NCBI RefSeq assembly: GCF_002843235.3
Contig: NZ_CP031123.2
Location: 4,030,001 to 4,094,000 of the forward strand
Direction: 5' to 3'
DNA: 64,000 nt
DNA from: Providencia huaxiensis
GTDB taxonomy: Bacteria > Pseudomonadota > Gammaproteobacteria > Enterobacterales > Enterobacteriaceae
Of the stretch, positions 36,509-47,298 are shown piece by piece. How positions within the stretch are numbered: the first letter of the stretch is position 1; every line of letters starts with the position of its first letter. A program made the position numbers and the translations under genes. The notes beneath the pieces were generated by a model. It was not told the origin of the DNA, made no database searches, and worked only from the letters and a program-made list of their open reading frames with translations.

Positions 36509-37288
36509 ATGGCAAAGTTATATTGGCAGACCGTTGGTGAAGGTAAACAAGATCTTGTGTTGCTGCACGGATGGGGGCTGAATGCCCAAGTCTGGCAAAC
36601 AATTATTCCGCGAATCGCTTCGCACTTTCGGGTTCATTTGGTTGACCTGCCGGGCTATGGGCGTAGCCAAGGTTTTTCCCCCATGAATATTCAATCGATG
36701 GCGAATATTTTGTGGGAACAAGCACCTAAAAACGCGATTTGGCTTGGTTGGTCACTTGGCGGGCTAGTTGCAAGCCGTATCGCGCTTGACCATCCCTATG
36801 AAGTTAAAGGGCTCATTACGGTTGCTTCCTCCCCGTGTTTTAAAGCCGAAGAAAACGGTTGGGCAGGGATCCGGCCAGAGGTTTTATTAGGTTTCGAGCA
36901 GCAACTTTCGGCTGATTTTCATCGCACAGTCGAGCGTTTTTTAGCATTGCAGACATTAGGGACAGAAAGCGCCAGAAACGACGCAAAAACCTTGAAATCT
37001 GTGGTACTCGAACAGCCTATTCCAACGGTTGAAACGTTAAATGCAGGGCTTGAATCATTGCGCACCGAAGATTTGCGCGAGGAATTAAAGCTGTTACCTA
37101 TTCCTTTCTTGCGTATTTATGGTTATCTCGATGGCTTGGTACCGCGCAAAATAGTGCCAATTTTAGATGAACTTTACCCTAATTCGCCATCTGTCATTGT
37201 TCGAAATAGTGCTCACGCACCATTTATTTCTCATCCTGATGAGTTTTGCGAATACCTGTTGGATTTTCAAAGTCGTATCGAGGAATAA
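36509..37288 (+). CDS. bioH: Pimeloyl-ACP methyl ester esterase
   Basis: The start at 36509 ([23 protein letters not shown], 259 residues) is preceded by a GAGAG and fits E. coli BioH; an upstream ATG at 36488 lacks a ribosome site. An alpha/beta hydrolase with nucleophile elbow GWSLGG (Ser near residue 82), Asp in [10 protein letters not shown] and His in [11 protein letters not shown]. It frees pimeloyl-ACP from its methyl ester, ending the first stage of biotin synthesis. Confidence 0.95.
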   Translation: MAKLYWQTVGEGKQDLVLLHGWGLNAQVWQTIIPRIASHFRVHLVDLPGYGRSQGFSPMNIQSMANILWEQAPKNAIWLGWSLGGLVASRIALDHPYEVKGLITVASSPCFKAEENGWAGIRPEVLLGFEQQLSADFHRTVERFLALQTLGTESARNDAKTLKSVVLEQPIPTVETLNAGLESLRTEDLREELKLLPIPFLRIYGYLDGLVPRKIVPILDELYPNSPSVIVRNSAHAPFISHPDEFCEYLLDFQSRIEE

Positions 37289-37290
37289 AT

Positions 37291-37324
37291 AAAAAAATCA
37301 GCCTAATTCGAGGCTGATTTTTTT
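37291..37324. terminator. Bidirectional terminator between bioH and feoC
   Basis: AAAATCAGCCT and AGGCTGATTTT form an 11-bp stem with a 6-base loop, flanked by A- and T-runs on both strands, in the gap between convergent genes. Confidence 0.9.
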
Positions 37325-37336
37325 GTGGTGTGCCTA

Positions 37337-37570
37337 TTATTTGATTTTATATACAAAATGAGTGCAATCAGTGCTTTCAGGGCAGCCTTTACAGCTACTG
37401 CCTGTTAAACAAGCACTGATATCGACTTGTTCAATTTTCTCTAAGCTAACGAGTTTCTCAACCATTGCTTGAATTAATGGAGCCGGTGTATTTAGCTGCT
37501 CACTGAGTAGCGCGATGTCAGCTTGCCCATATAAGGCGATTAAATCTCTTATTTGCAGCAAGCTAGTCAT
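37337..37570 (-). CDS. feoC: FeoC, small regulator of ferrous iron transport
   Basis: The start at 37570 (MTSLLQIRDLIALYGQADI, 77 residues) has AGGA eight bases upstream and overlaps nothing but 0-13 bases of the feoB stop region. The N-terminal winged helix is followed by a cysteine cluster CLTGSSCKGCPESTDC that may bind an Fe-S cluster. In Salmonella FeoC protects FeoB from proteolysis. Last gene of feoABC. Confidence 0.9.
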   Translation of the reverse strand: MTSLLQIRDLIALYGQADIALLSEQLNTPAPLIQAMVEKLVSLEKIEQVDISACLTGSSCKGCPESTDCTHFVYKIK

Positions 37571-37581
37571 CGTTTTATTCC

Positions 37582-39900
37582 TTAGTGGCACGCATCACTT
37601 GAACAGCCAGAACATTGCTCTGCGGTTCTGTTCTTGATGTTCAGGGTTACGCGGCTACGCATGCGACGTAAGAATATGAACAAGGCAAGGTTGAACAGAA
37701 CAACCGCGGCTATAGTAATCAAGCTGCTTTGTGGGTGTTCGCTAAATGTGGCAACTTGGTAAAACAGAGCCGCAAGGCTATAAGCCACATTTAAGCCCCA
37801 CAGAATGGAGAAGCTCATCCAACTTTTATTGGTTTCACGTGCAATAGCACCCATTACTGAGACGCAAGGCACATACAGTAAGACGAAGATGAGGTAGCTA
37901 TAGGCTGCAATTCCTGAACCAAATTTCGCTGCCATGGTACCCATTGAGCCGGATTCCATTTCTCCATCGCCTTTACTGGCTTCAATAGGGTTCGATAACG
38001 CGCTTAAGGTAAAGGTCTCTTTTAAGCTATCCCAAGTTTCAGAAACCGCATCTCCCAGTTCTTCCCATAAATTGAAAGATTCTGCATCGAACGGCTCAGA
38101 AGTAATGGCTTCAGCGGTATACAGGGTATTTAGTGTTCCCACTACCACTTCTTTGGCCATCGCTCCGGTAATCAACCCAACAGTTGCTTGCCAGTTATCT
38201 GCATGAACACCGATAGGCTGTAAAGCAGGGGTTATCACTTTACTGACAGAAGCCAGTGCGGAATCATTTATATTATCAACAGGTTTACCAGAGAAAGAGA
38301 AGCTATTTAATGCGCCAATAAAGATACTGGCAACGATGATGACTTTACCTGCACGTACCACGAAGCCTTTTAGGCGCTGCCATGTTTGAATCAGCAGTGT
38401 TTTGATATGTGGCACATGGTAAACCGGAAGTTCCATGATAAACGGAGAGGCTTCGCCACGCATTAGAGTATGTTTTAGTAGTAACCCAGTTAAGATAGCG
38501 ACAACAATCCCTAAAATATAGAGTGAAAAGACCACGCTCGCCCCATTTTTGCCGAAGAAAGCGGCAGCAAAAACGGCGAAAATAGCCAATCTTGCACCAC
38601 AAGACATAAATGGTGCCATTAAGACCGTAATTAGCCTTTCGCGCGGTGCGTCGAGCGTGCGTGCACCCATAATTGACGGTACGTTACAGCCAAAACCGAC
38701 AATCAAAGGCACGAAAGATTTACCCGGTAAACCTAAGGCTTGCATGAGGCGGTCCATCACGAAAGCGGCTCGCGCCATATAGCCAGAATCTTCCAGTATT
38801 GAAAGAAACAGATACATCATCCCAATTTGTGGCACTAACGGTAAAACCGTGTTAATACCGCCACCAACACCTTGGGCAAGGAAAATAGTTAGCCAATCAG
38901 GGAAGCTAAAGTAGGCACCAACCCACTGAATACCATGAATAAATATCGCTTCTGACGCACCTTCAAAGAAGGGTTGTAAGGCGCCACCGATGTTGATGGC
39001 TAAAACGAACATCAAATACATCACAAACAAGAAAATAGGTACGCCGAGCCAACGGCTCAGAATAAATTTATCCAGTGATTGTGTTAGTCGATTTGGTTCA
39101 GCGGCACTATTGTTAATCGCAGCATTGCAAATGGTCGCAATAGATTGATAACGTGCGTCGGCAATGAGTAATTCAGGTTCTTCGTTTAAGCCTTCTTTCA
39201 GTGTTTGGCGTATCGCCAGCAATTGTCCTTCAGATATTTCTGCGCGTTGGCGGCTATATATGTCCCCTTCGAGGATCTGTAATGCTAACCAGCGGCGCTG
39301 CTGGTGGCTAAATTGTTGTGCTGAAATTTGTTCAGATAGTGAGTCTACAGCTTGCAATAACTGTGCTGGATATTCCACAAGGGCTTGCTGGCTATTTTGT
39401 GGATGTGTATCAATGGCTTTTTTCAGTTTATCGATACCAGTTGCTCGAGTTGAAACCATTGGGATCACAGGGCAGCCGAGCTGTTTTTCTAATTCAGCAA
39501 TATTAATATCAATATGTTGGCTTTGAGCGATATCCAACATATTCAAGGCGACAATACATGGAACGCCTAACTCGACTAATTGCAATGTCAGGTAGAGGTT
39601 ACGCTCTAAATTAGACGCATCGACAACATTAATGAGCATGTCTGCCTCACCACTTAAAATAAAGTAGCAGGCGATTTGTTCGTCAAGAGAGGTTTGCTCA
39701 GAAATAGTGGTCAGAGAATAGGTGCCGGGTAGGTCAACAAGTTCGATTTTGTGGTCATCTGTATGGAAGCGGCCCACTTTTCGTTCAACAGTGACCCCCG
39801 CCCAGTTACCGACCCGCTGCCTTGACCCTGTGAGCTGGTTGAATAAGGTCGTTTTGCCTGCATTGGGGTTACCAATTAAGCCGATCGTTAATCGTTTCAT
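37582..39900 (-). CDS. feoB: Ferrous iron transporter FeoB
   Basis: I use the ATG at 39900 (MKRLTIGLIGNPNAGKTTLF, 772 residues). The N-terminal G domain shows G1 GNPNAGKTT, G3 DLPGTYSL and G4 NMLD, followed by a GDI-like helical domain and a membrane domain with two Gate motifs (PLIVGFGCNVPSIMGART and LYVPCVSVMGA). The tail is Cys/His-rich (CSGCSSDACH). It imports Fe2+ with FeoA and FeoC, mostly under anaerobic conditions. Confidence 0.96.
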   Translation of the reverse strand: MKRLTIGLIGNPNAGKTTLFNQLTGSRQRVGNWAGVTVERKVGRFHTDDHKIELVDLPGTYSLTTISEQTSLDEQIACYFILSGEADMLINVVDASNLERNLYLTLQLVELGVPCIVALNMLDIAQSQHIDINIAELEKQLGCPVIPMVSTRATGIDKLKKAIDTHPQNSQQALVEYPAQLLQAVDSLSEQISAQQFSHQQRRWLALQILEGDIYSRQRAEISEGQLLAIRQTLKEGLNEEPELLIADARYQSIATICNAAINNSAAEPNRLTQSLDKFILSRWLGVPIFLFVMYLMFVLAINIGGALQPFFEGASEAIFIHGIQWVGAYFSFPDWLTIFLAQGVGGGINTVLPLVPQIGMMYLFLSILEDSGYMARAAFVMDRLMQALGLPGKSFVPLIVGFGCNVPSIMGARTLDAPRERLITVLMAPFMSCGARLAIFAVFAAAFFGKNGASVVFSLYILGIVVAILTGLLLKHTLMRGEASPFIMELPVYHVPHIKTLLIQTWQRLKGFVVRAGKVIIVASIFIGALNSFSFSGKPVDNINDSALASVSKVITPALQPIGVHADNWQATVGLITGAMAKEVVVGTLNTLYTAEAITSEPFDAESFNLWEELGDAVSETWDSLKETFTLSALSNPIEASKGDGEMESGSMGTMAAKFGSGIAAYSYLIFVLLYVPCVSVMGAIARETNKSWMSFSILWGLNVAYSLAALFYQVATFSEHPQSSLITIAAVVLFNLALFIFLRRMRSRVTLNIKNRTAEQCSGCSSDACH

Positions 39901-39930
39901 AGTGTTTGCCAATAATAAAAAAAGAAATAC

Positions 39931-40161
39931 TTAAGCGGTGGTCGCTTCATCTAAGTTGAGTAGGGCAAGATCCTTTTTGCGTAGTACTAAGCTGACACGA
40001 TGAGTTTCTATTTGAACAGGATCACCAAAAGGCGCTAAGCGCACCACTTTAAAGACAGAACCCGGAAGTAAACCAAGTGAGAGCAGTTTTTGTCGGTATG
40101 CAGGACTAATCTCTGGAGAGAAGCCAAGTATTTTGTAACTGCATTGAGGAAGTATTGCCAT
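39931..40161 (-). CDS. feoA: Ferrous iron transport protein FeoA
   Basis: A 76-residue SH3-like protein: [20 protein letters not shown] and [20 protein letters not shown] are the typical segments. FeoA associates with FeoB and is needed for Fe2+ uptake. First gene of feoABC; its upstream region carries FNR and Fur sites. Confidence 0.94.
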   Translation of the reverse strand: MAILPQCSYKILGFSPEISPAYRQKLLSLGLLPGSVFKVVRLAPFGDPVQIETHRVSLVLRKKDLALLNLDEATTA

Positions 40162-40265
40162 AGTGTCTTCCTAATCATTTAATTAATAATGATATCGATG
40201 ACAATTGTTAAAGAGTGCAATTGCTCAGGTAATAAAGTCGCCAAACAAAAATAAATCTAATTAAC

Positions 40266-40284
40266 AATGAGAATCATAATCATC
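40266..40284. promoter_or_regulatory. Fur box upstream of feoA
   Basis: On the feoA strand GATGATTATGATTCTCATT resembles the 19-bp Fur consensus GATAATGATAATCATTATC. It falls around or just after the predicted start site, so Fe2+-Fur would repress transcription. Confidence 0.7.
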
Positions 40285-40293
40285 CACCTTTTG

Positions 40294-40339
40294 TTATATT
40301 TAGCCTCTTTTTTCGTCAATTTGACTTGATATGGATCAA
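40294..40339 (-). promoter_or_regulatory. FNR site and -10 region of feoABC
   Basis: TTGATATGGATCAA (40326-40339) is a perfect match to the FNR consensus TTGAT-N4-ATCAA. About 30 bases downstream on the feo strand lies TAAATATAAC (-10-like, 40294-40302). This spacing puts FNR near -41.5, the class II activation position. Confidence 0.7.
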
Positions 40340-40502
40340 CGAAGCATTGAGTTTACGGTGTTCCGCTAGCGAAATTAATGGTGGAGTCAGTGAAGGGGGG
40401 ATGGCTGAATTATACCCAATATATTGTTTGAACTAATCAATCACAGCATTATTTATTGAAATGGGCATCACAATAGGTACATTGCGATGCCCATAAAGAA
40501 AG

Positions 40503-42833
40503 TTAACGTTTCTTACCGAATGCCGCGGCAAGGGCATCACTCATGGCGCTGTTACTTGAAGATGCGCTGTTTTGGCGTGAGTTACCTCTTGATTGAGGCG
40601 CCTTACGCGCATTTTTGTCCTGTTCAGGGGCTGCACGGCGAGGGGCACTGTTAGAATCACCCGCTTGTTCATCTAAACGCATCGTTAACGCAATACGTTT
40701 GCGTGCAATATCCACATCTAACACTTTGACTTTCACAATGTCGCCCGCTTTTACTACCTTGTGTGGGTCTTCGACATAACTATTTGAAAGTGAAGAAATA
40801 TGAACTAAACCGTCTTGGTGAACACCAATATCCACAAAAGCGCCGAAGTTGGTTACATTGGTGACTGCGCCTTCTAAGATCATGCCAGAAGTCAAGTCTT
40901 TCATGGTTTCTACACCTTCGGCAAAGGTGGCAGTTTTAAACTCAGGGCGTGGGTCACGACCCGGTTTTTCCAGTTCTTTAATGATATCGGTGACAGTTGG
41001 AACCCCGAATTGCTCAGTGGTAAAGTCACGTGGGCTCAAGGTATTAAGCACCTGTGAGTTGCCCATAATTTCTTTGAGTGGCTGGCGGACAGACTCAAGA
41101 ATTTTTTCAACAATCGGGTAAGCTTCAGGGTGAACAGTAGAAGCATCTAACGGGTTTTCACCATTGGTGATACGCAAGAAGCCCGCACACTGTTCAAAGG
41201 CTTTTGGCCCAAGGCGTGCAACTTTGAGCAACTGTTTTCTATCACTAAATTGGCCATTCTGGTCGCGCCAATCCACCACGTTTTGCGCAATCATTTTGCT
41301 TAAACCGGCAACGCGAGTCAGTAAGGCAACGGAAGCGGTATTTAAGTCAACACCAACGGAGTTTACACAGTCTTCGACAACTGCATCGAGTTTACGCGCT
41401 AATTGTGTTTGGCTGACATCATGCTGATATTGGCCAACCCCAATGGATTTAGGGTCAATTTTCACTAATTCAGCCAACGGGTCTTGTAGGCGACGAGCAA
41501 TAGATACGGCACCACGTAAAGACACATCTAAGCTTGGGAATTCCAAAGCCGCAAGTTCAGAAGCGGAATAAACAGAAGCGCCAGCTTCGCTGACAATAAC
41601 TTTCTGAGCAGTGACTTCAGGGTACTGTTTTTGGACTTCAGCAAAGAAACGTTCCGTTTCACGAGAAGCTGTACCGTTACCAATCGCCACTAATTCGACG
41701 TTATGTTTTTGGCAAAGTGCCGCAACGATGGTTGCCGCTTTTGCGGCTTGTCCGGTATGTGGATAAATCGTATCCGTTGCAATTAATTTACCTGTTGCAT
41801 CCACGACAGCAACTTTCACGCCAGTACGCAAGCCAGGGTCTAAGCCCATGGTGGCACGCATTCCCGCTGGAGCCGCCATCAGTAAGTCACTGAGGTTACG
41901 AGCAAACACGTTAATAGCTTCCTCTTCAGCTTTTTCGCGCAGTGAGCTCATGACTTCTGTTTCTAAGTGCAGTAATACTTTGACACGCCATGTCCAGCTG
42001 ATCACGGCTTTACGCCATTGGTCAGCAGGAGCATTATTTAAACGAATATCTAAATGGCGGGTGATAATTTCTTCGCAGTAACTTTCTTTTGGTGGTTCAT
42101 CAAACTGAGGGTCGCAGTTTAATGAAAGCTGTAAAATCCCTTCGTTACGACCACGGAACATTGCAAGGGCTCGGTGAGAAGGAACCTGAGCAACGGGTTC
42201 GTGATGTTCAAAGTAGTCACTAAATTTTACCCCTTCTTCTTGCTTACCTTCAGCAACAACAGAAACAAGGTGGGCATTTTTCCAAATATAGTCGCGAACT
42301 TTCGCTAAAAGAGTTGCATCTTCGGCGAAACGCTCCATAAGGATATAGCGAGCACCATCTAAAGCGGCTTTAACATCCGCCACACCTTTATCTGCATCGA
42401 TATAGGTTTTTGCGAGTTCATCAGGTGACTGGCTTGGGTCATTCCACAGGGTATCCGCTAAAGGCTCGAGCCCTGCTTCAATAGCGATTTGCCCGCGGGT
42501 GCGACGTTTTGGTTTATAAGGAAGATACAGGTCTTCAAGTTCGGTTTTATTGAGCGTTGTGTTGATAGCGGAGGCAAGCTCTGGTGTCAATTTACCTTGT
42601 TCTTCTATCGACTTGAGGATGGTTTGCTTACGGTCATTCAATTCGCGCAAGTACCCTAAACGGCTTTCTAGCTGGCGAAGCTGAGTATCGTCCAACCCAC
42701 CGGTAACCTCTTTACGGTAACGCGCAATAAACGGGACAGTATTTCCTTCATCTAATAGCGTGATGGCAGAAAAAACTTGTTTCGGCTGGGCTTGCAGTTC
42801 CGCTGCAATAATTTGGCTTAGAGTTTCATTCAT
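40503..42833 (-). CDS. tex: Tex/YhgF RNA-binding transcription accessory protein
   Basis: The start at 42833 ([20 protein letters not shown], 776 residues) matches E. coli YhgF (773). Domains: N-terminal Tex helices, YqgF-like RNase fold ([20 protein letters not shown]), helix-hairpin-helix segments ([20 protein letters not shown]) and C-terminal S1 domain ([21 protein letters not shown]), followed by a basic low-complexity tail. It binds nucleic acids and associates with transcription; its precise role is unsettled. Divergent from greB. Confidence 0.95.
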   Translation of the reverse strand: MNETLSQIIAAELQAQPKQVFSAITLLDEGNTVPFIARYRKEVTGGLDDTQLRQLESRLGYLRELNDRKQTILKSIEEQGKLTPELASAINTTLNKTELEDLYLPYKPKRRTRGQIAIEAGLEPLADTLWNDPSQSPDELAKTYIDADKGVADVKAALDGARYILMERFAEDATLLAKVRDYIWKNAHLVSVVAEGKQEEGVKFSDYFEHHEPVAQVPSHRALAMFRGRNEGILQLSLNCDPQFDEPPKESYCEEIITRHLDIRLNNAPADQWRKAVISWTWRVKVLLHLETEVMSSLREKAEEEAINVFARNLSDLLMAAPAGMRATMGLDPGLRTGVKVAVVDATGKLIATDTIYPHTGQAAKAATIVAALCQKHNVELVAIGNGTASRETERFFAEVQKQYPEVTAQKVIVSEAGASVYSASELAALEFPSLDVSLRGAVSIARRLQDPLAELVKIDPKSIGVGQYQHDVSQTQLARKLDAVVEDCVNSVGVDLNTASVALLTRVAGLSKMIAQNVVDWRDQNGQFSDRKQLLKVARLGPKAFEQCAGFLRITNGENPLDASTVHPEAYPIVEKILESVRQPLKEIMGNSQVLNTLSPRDFTTEQFGVPTVTDIIKELEKPGRDPRPEFKTATFAEGVETMKDLTSGMILEGAVTNVTNFGAFVDIGVHQDGLVHISSLSNSYVEDPHKVVKAGDIVKVKVLDVDIARKRIALTMRLDEQAGDSNSAPRRAAPEQDKNARKAPQSRGNSRQNSASSSNSAMSDALAAAFGKKR

Positions 42834-43016
42834 GTCGAGTTTCAATACCTACTGTTTAAATACCTACTGGAAGAACAGTTAAAAATTTATTGCACTGTTA
42901 TACTTGGTGGTAACGAGAATTTCCAGACTGAATTTGAGCCTATTGGTAGGAAAGTCTCAGATTATGTTCTATAAAATATTATAATTATGGGCTCCATTGG
43001 CTAATATTTGAAGGTT

Positions 43017-43502
43017 ATGACTAAAAGTCTTTTAATTACACGTGAAGGTTGGGATGCGTTAGATAAAGAATTGAAATACCTGTGGAAGGATGAACGCCCT
43101 CGGGTGACTCAATCTGTTTCAGAGGCCGCAGCTCAAGGGGATCGCTCAGAAAATGCAGAATATATTTACGGCAAAAAAAGGTTGCGTGAAATTGATAGAC
43201 GCATCCGTTTTTTATCTAAAAGGTTAGATCAGTTAAGGATTATCGAGCCTGATCCTCGCCAAGAAGGCCGTGTGTTTTTTGGCGCATGGGTTAAACTAGA
43301 AGATGAAAATGAAAATATCAGAATATTCCGTATCGTCGGTGCTGATGAATTCAACCCTACGAAACAATGGATTTCAATTGATTCTCCCGTAGCGCGAGCC
43401 TTGATAGGTAAACAGGTTGATGATGAAATAACAGTAAATACGCCGGGAGGGCAGGTGACTTATTTTGTATTAGAAATAAGCTACAAGCCACTAACCGTCT
43501 GA
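43017..43502 (+). CDS. greB: Transcript cleavage factor GreB
   Basis: The start at 43017 (MTKSLLITREGWDALDKEL, 161 residues) aligns with E. coli GreB; AAGG sits unusually close to the ATG, and a TTG three codons upstream is an alternative. The N-terminal coiled coil carries GDRSENAEYIYGKKRLREIDRR, whose acidic tip enters the polymerase channel to stimulate RNA cleavage in backtracked complexes. The C-terminal FKBP-like domain includes INTPxG-like NTPGGQVTYFVLEI. Confidence 0.93.
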   Translation: MTKSLLITREGWDALDKELKYLWKDERPRVTQSVSEAAAQGDRSENAEYIYGKKRLREIDRRIRFLSKRLDQLRIIEPDPRQEGRVFFGAWVKLEDENENIRIFRIVGADEFNPTKQWISIDSPVARALIGKQVDDEITVNTPGGQVTYFVLEISYKPLTV

Positions 43503-43618
43503 AGTGTAAAATGATTCATTAAATCCCATGTTAGTGGTAAATTAGTGAGCATTAATATTGTTTTACTTACATTCATTAAAAAAATAATTTGAAAGATGCA
43601 CATCTTGAGGGCTACAAA

Positions 43619-44338
43619 ATGCAGGAAAGTTATAAGGTTCTTGTCGTCGATGATGATATGCGTTTACGTGCGCTGCTGGAACGCTACCTCACTGAGCAGG
43701 GTTTTCAGGTAAGAAGTGCTGCAAACGCTGAACAGATGGACAGAATCCTGACGAGGGAATCTATTCACCTGATCGTCTTAGATTTAATGCTGCCGGGCGA
43801 AGATGGCTTATCAATTTGTCGTCGCTTACGTAGTCAAAATAACCCAATTCCAATTATTATGGTGACAGCGAAAGGCGAAGAAGTGGATCGTATCGTCGGC
43901 TTAGAAATCGGTGCGGACGACTATATTCCAAAACCTTTTAATCCACGGGAATTGCTAGCTCGTATTCGTGCGGTATTACGTCGTCAAGCTAATGAATTAC
44001 CGGGCGCGCCATCTCAAGATGATGCGATAATTACCTTTGGTAAATTCAAATTAAATCTTGGGACGCGAGAAATGTTTCAAGGTGATGAAAATATGCCGTT
44101 AACTAGCGGTGAATTCGCGGTGTTAAAAGTATTAGTTTCTTATCCAAGGGAACCGCTGTCGCGTGACAAGCTAATGAGCTTAGCGCGAGGCCGTGAATAC
44201 AGTGCGATGGAACGTTCTATTGATGTTCAGATCTCACGTTTGCGTCGCATGGTTGAAGAAGACCCAGCACATCCTCGTTATATTCAGACGGTTTGGGGAT
44301 TGGGTTATGTGTTTGTTCCGGATGGAAGTAAAGCATGA
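43619..44338 (+). CDS. ompR: Osmoregulatory response regulator OmpR
   Basis: I use the ATG at 43619 ([20 protein letters not shown], 239 residues), which gives the exact E. coli length; ten codons of open frame precede it. The receiver domain has the phospho-acceptor Asp55 in [12 protein letters not shown], and Lys in [11 protein letters not shown]. The C-terminal winged helix ends [22 protein letters not shown]. It controls porins and many other genes. It overlaps envZ by four bases. Confidence 0.97.
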   Translation: MQESYKVLVVDDDMRLRALLERYLTEQGFQVRSAANAEQMDRILTRESIHLIVLDLMLPGEDGLSICRRLRSQNNPIPIIMVTAKGEEVDRIVGLEIGADDYIPKPFNPRELLARIRAVLRRQANELPGAPSQDDAIITFGKFKLNLGTREMFQGDENMPLTSGEFAVLKVLVSYPREPLSRDKLMSLARGREYSAMERSIDVQISRLRRMVEEDPAHPRYIQTVWGLGYVFVPDGSKA

Positions 44339-45666
44339 AGCGACTGAGGTTCTCAAGGCGTAGTACATTTTCTCGCTCGTTATTTTTATTTGTAGCCTTA
44401 CTGTTTGCGAGCCTCGTAACCAGCTATATGGTTGTGTTGAATTTTGTTGTGATGCCTAGCTTACAGCAGTTCAATAAGGTGCTGGCATACGAAGTAAGAA
44501 CATTAATGACAGAGAAAATGGTCCTACAAGATGGAACCTCAGTGCGGGTATCTCCCGCGTTGCGTAAGAAAATCTACAATGAATTAGGGATCACCTTTTA
44601 TGCACACTCAGCAGCGATGGAAGAAGGGCTGAATTGGGCAAAAGAGTATGATTTCCTAAGCGAACATATGTCGGAATATATTGGTGGCAAGGCAAGTGTT
44701 CACCTCGAATTAGGCCGAGAGTACCCCATTCTATGGTTAACGTCTTATCTTGCACCTGATATTTGGGTGCGAGTTCCACTGACTGAAATTGGGCAAAACC
44801 AGTTCTCCCTTGTTTTTCGCTATACATTAACGATTTTTCTCACCATTTTTGCGGGGGTATGGTTGTATATACGTTACCAAAACAAGCCATTACTTGAATT
44901 AGAATACCACGCCGGAGAAGTTGGTAAGGGGTTTGTCTTACCCCCAATGCAGGAAAAAGGTGCCACCGAGGTCAGGGCCGCTATTCGGTCTTTTAACCAC
45001 ATGGCAGCAGGGATTAAAACCTTAGAAAATGACCGAACTGTCTTAATGGCAGGGGTAAGCCATGACCTAAGAACCCCCTTAACCCGTATTCGTTTAGCAA
45101 CAGAAATGATGAGCCCAGAAGATAGCTACCTGGCAGAATCCATTAATAAAGATATTGAAGAGTGTGATGCGATCATCGGCCAATTCATGTCTTACCTGAA
45201 AACGGGTCAAGAAATGGATATGGAATTCTGTGACCTTAACGCTATCTTGATGGAAGCAGTGAATTCAGAAAGCAACGTCGTAGGCGAAATTGAAACCGCA
45301 CTTGAGCCTGGCTCAATGATTGTTAATGGTAACCCATTAGCAATTAAACGCGCGATTACCAATATGATTGTGAATGCCTACCGCTATGGTAATGGCTGGA
45401 TCAAGGTCAGTAGTGGTAAAACGGAAGACTCAGTTTGGTTCCAAGTCGAAGATGACGGAGCAGGTATCAAGGAAGAAGATATTCATCGTCTGTTCCAGCC
45501 ATTTGTGCAAGGTGAAAAAGCCCGTAGCAACAAAGGAACAGGGCTAGGACTGGCGATTATTCGCCGAATTGTTGATGCCCACGAAGGGAGTATTGAGATC
45601 CATAAGAGTGAGCGTGGTGGGTTTGCGATTAGGGCTCTTCTCCCTCTTAAAGAAAAAGAAGACTGA
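44335..45666 (+). CDS. envZ: Osmosensor histidine kinase EnvZ
   Basis: A 443-residue kinase with an N-terminal membrane segment (about residues 15-37), a periplasmic domain, a second membrane segment (about 160-180), HAMP, H-box [18 protein letters not shown] (phospho-His near 243), and ATP-binding N and G boxes ([26 protein letters not shown]). It phosphorylates and dephosphorylates OmpR. Translation is coupled to ompR through an ATGA overlap. Confidence 0.96.
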   Translation: MKRLRFSRRSTFSRSLFLFVALLFASLVTSYMVVLNFVVMPSLQQFNKVLAYEVRTLMTEKMVLQDGTSVRVSPALRKKIYNELGITFYAHSAAMEEGLNWAKEYDFLSEHMSEYIGGKASVHLELGREYPILWLTSYLAPDIWVRVPLTEIGQNQFSLVFRYTLTIFLTIFAGVWLYIRYQNKPLLELEYHAGEVGKGFVLPPMQEKGATEVRAAIRSFNHMAAGIKTLENDRTVLMAGVSHDLRTPLTRIRLATEMMSPEDSYLAESINKDIEECDAIIGQFMSYLKTGQEMDMEFCDLNAILMEAVNSESNVVGEIETALEPGSMIVNGNPLAIKRAITNMIVNAYRYGNGWIKVSSGKTEDSVWFQVEDDGAGIKEEDIHRLFQPFVQGEKARSNKGTGLGLAIIRRIVDAHEGSIEIHKSERGGFAIRALLPLKEKED

Positions 45667-45792
45667 TATCTCGTCATATTTCAAGCTGTAGGGGTGTTGC
45701 CTACACTCAACTACCCTAGTCACATACTTGTGTATGCTCCTAGGGATATCTTCGTTTGGCGCCTACCTACAACTTGAACTATTTAGAGCTAT
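45666..45792. repeat. Dispersed imperfect palindrome, copy 1 (long form)
   Basis: Starts at the last base of the envZ stop codon. Outer arms (CGTCATATTTCAAGCTGTAGG and its inverted partner CCTACAACTTGAACTATTTAG, truncated here) pair across the whole unit. A central hairpin CCCTAG...CATACTTGTGTATG...CTAGGG is embedded. Related copies lie at 50699, 55013 and 57467. Confidence 0.85.
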
Positions 45793-46019
45793 CTTTCTAC
45801 TCTTCACACTTTGCGCCGCAGCGTTGTTGGCGGCAACACAAATTGTTTTGAGTATTATTTTATGGTTGCAGGGTAAAAAAATTTTCGCTTTTATGACAGT
45901 CTGTCATTTTTCTTTTTGGTATCAGTGTTGAAACTGAAATTTTTTAACTATTTGAATTTTATAATATAAAGATTCACTTCCCTTCGTTTTTGTTTTCTCT
46001 CCAGTGAAAAAATCAGCAA

Positions 46020-46037
46020 TTGTCATAAAACTGTCAT
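46020..46037 (+). promoter_or_regulatory. Pho box of pstS
   Basis: TTGTCATAAAACTGTCAT matches 17 of 18 positions of the PhoB consensus (CTGTCATAWAWCTGTCAY), about 100 bases before the pstS start. Further 5', 45793-46019 is AT-rich and shows no gene. Confidence 0.85.
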
Positions 46038-46139
46038 AAAAACGACATGTTGTCGTAACTAAATTGTCCTATTTTTCCTACCGTGACATACACCCAACAA
46101 TTTTATACTTGATTGTTTCTATACATCCCCGGAGGGATT

Positions 46140-47183
46140 ATGAAAATGACGCGTACCACCTTAGCAAGCGTAATGGCAGCAACTTTATCTCTGACCGCAA
46201 TGTCTTCTTTTGCTGCTACCAGCCTGACCGGAGCTGGCGCGACCTTCCCTGCTCCTGTTTATGCGAAGTGGGCAGACTCTTATCAGAAAGAAACAGCTAA
46301 TAAAGTAAACTATCAGGGGATTGGTTCTTCTGGTGGTGTCAAACAAATTAATGCAAAAACAGTTGATTTCGGTGCATCCGATGCCCCATTGACTGATGAA
46401 AAATTAAAAGAGGATGGCTTGTTCCAATTCCCTACTGTTATCGGTGGTGTGGTACTGGCTGTCAATGTAAAAGGTATTGAGTCAGGGCAACTGACTTTAG
46501 ATGGCAACACATTAGGTGACATCTATTTAGGCAAAATCACTAAATGGAATGACCCAGCAATCGCTAAATTGAACCCAAATGTTAGCTTGCCAGACCAAGC
46601 TATCGCAGTCGTTAGACGCTCTGACGGTTCGGGTACCACATTCGTATTCACAAGCTACCTCGCTAAAGTCAGCGCAAGCTGGAAATCAGACGTTGGTGCA
46701 GGTTCAACCGTTAACTGGCCGAAAAATAGCGTAGGCGGTAAAGGAAATGATGGCGTTGCCGCTTTCGTACAGCGTCTACCAGGTTCTATCGGTTATGTTG
46801 AATATGCTTACGCAAAACAGAACAACCTTGCGTATACTAAATTAATCTCTGCCGATGGCGAAGCGGTTTCACCAACGGGTGAAAGTTTCAGCGCAGCAGC
46901 GAAGAAAGTTGACTGGTCTAAATCTTTTGCTCAAGATTTAACAAACCGTGATGGCGCGAATGCATGGCCGATTACTTCAACCACATTCATCTTAGTTCAC
47001 AAGCAGCAAGCGAATGCGGAAAAAGGCAAAGCAGTTCTTGACTTCTTCAACTGGGCTTATGATAAAGGTGGTAAACAAGCGGAAGCATTAGATTACGCAA
47101 TTCTACCTCAAGAAGTCGTGACCGCAGTACGTGCAGCATGGAAAACAGAAGTTAAAGATAGCCAAGGTAAAGCATTATTCTAG
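46140..47183 (+). CDS. pstS: Periplasmic phosphate-binding protein PstS
   Basis: The ATG at 46140 follows GGAGGG and gives 347 residues (E. coli 346) with a signal peptide cleaved after SSFA-type residues before [20 protein letters not shown]. Phosphate-contacting segments [20 protein letters not shown] and [12 protein letters not shown] are conserved. It delivers phosphate to the PstCAB transporter and also participates in PhoR signalling. Confidence 0.96.
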   Translation: MKMTRTTLASVMAATLSLTAMSSFAATSLTGAGATFPAPVYAKWADSYQKETANKVNYQGIGSSGGVKQINAKTVDFGASDAPLTDEKLKEDGLFQFPTVIGGVVLAVNVKGIESGQLTLDGNTLGDIYLGKITKWNDPAIAKLNPNVSLPDQAIAVVRRSDGSGTTFVFTSYLAKVSASWKSDVGAGSTVNWPKNSVGGKGNDGVAAFVQRLPGSIGYVEYAYAKQNNLAYTKLISADGEAVSPTGESFSAAAKKVDWSKSFAQDLTNRDGANAWPITSTTFILVHKQQANAEKGKAVLDFFNWAYDKGGKQAEALDYAILPQEVVTAVRAAWKTEVKDSQGKALF

Positions 47184-47223
47184 GTGAGCTTAGGTTTTCT
47201 AAGTGCACTTAGGGTTGGAAATG

Positions 47224-47256
47224 GCGGGTAAGTGCTGAGGAACAGGGCTTACCCGC
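47224..47256 (+). terminator. Hairpin in the pstS-pstC gap
   Basis: GCGGGTAAG (47224-47232) and CTTACCCGC (47248-47256) form a perfect 9-bp stem without a U-tract. It probably stabilises the pstS 3' end or partly reduces downstream transcription, consistent with more PstS than PstCAB being needed. Confidence 0.5.
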
Positions 47257-47298
47257 TCATCGTTGTAACGCAATCCTGTGAAAAAGAGCAGGAATGAA

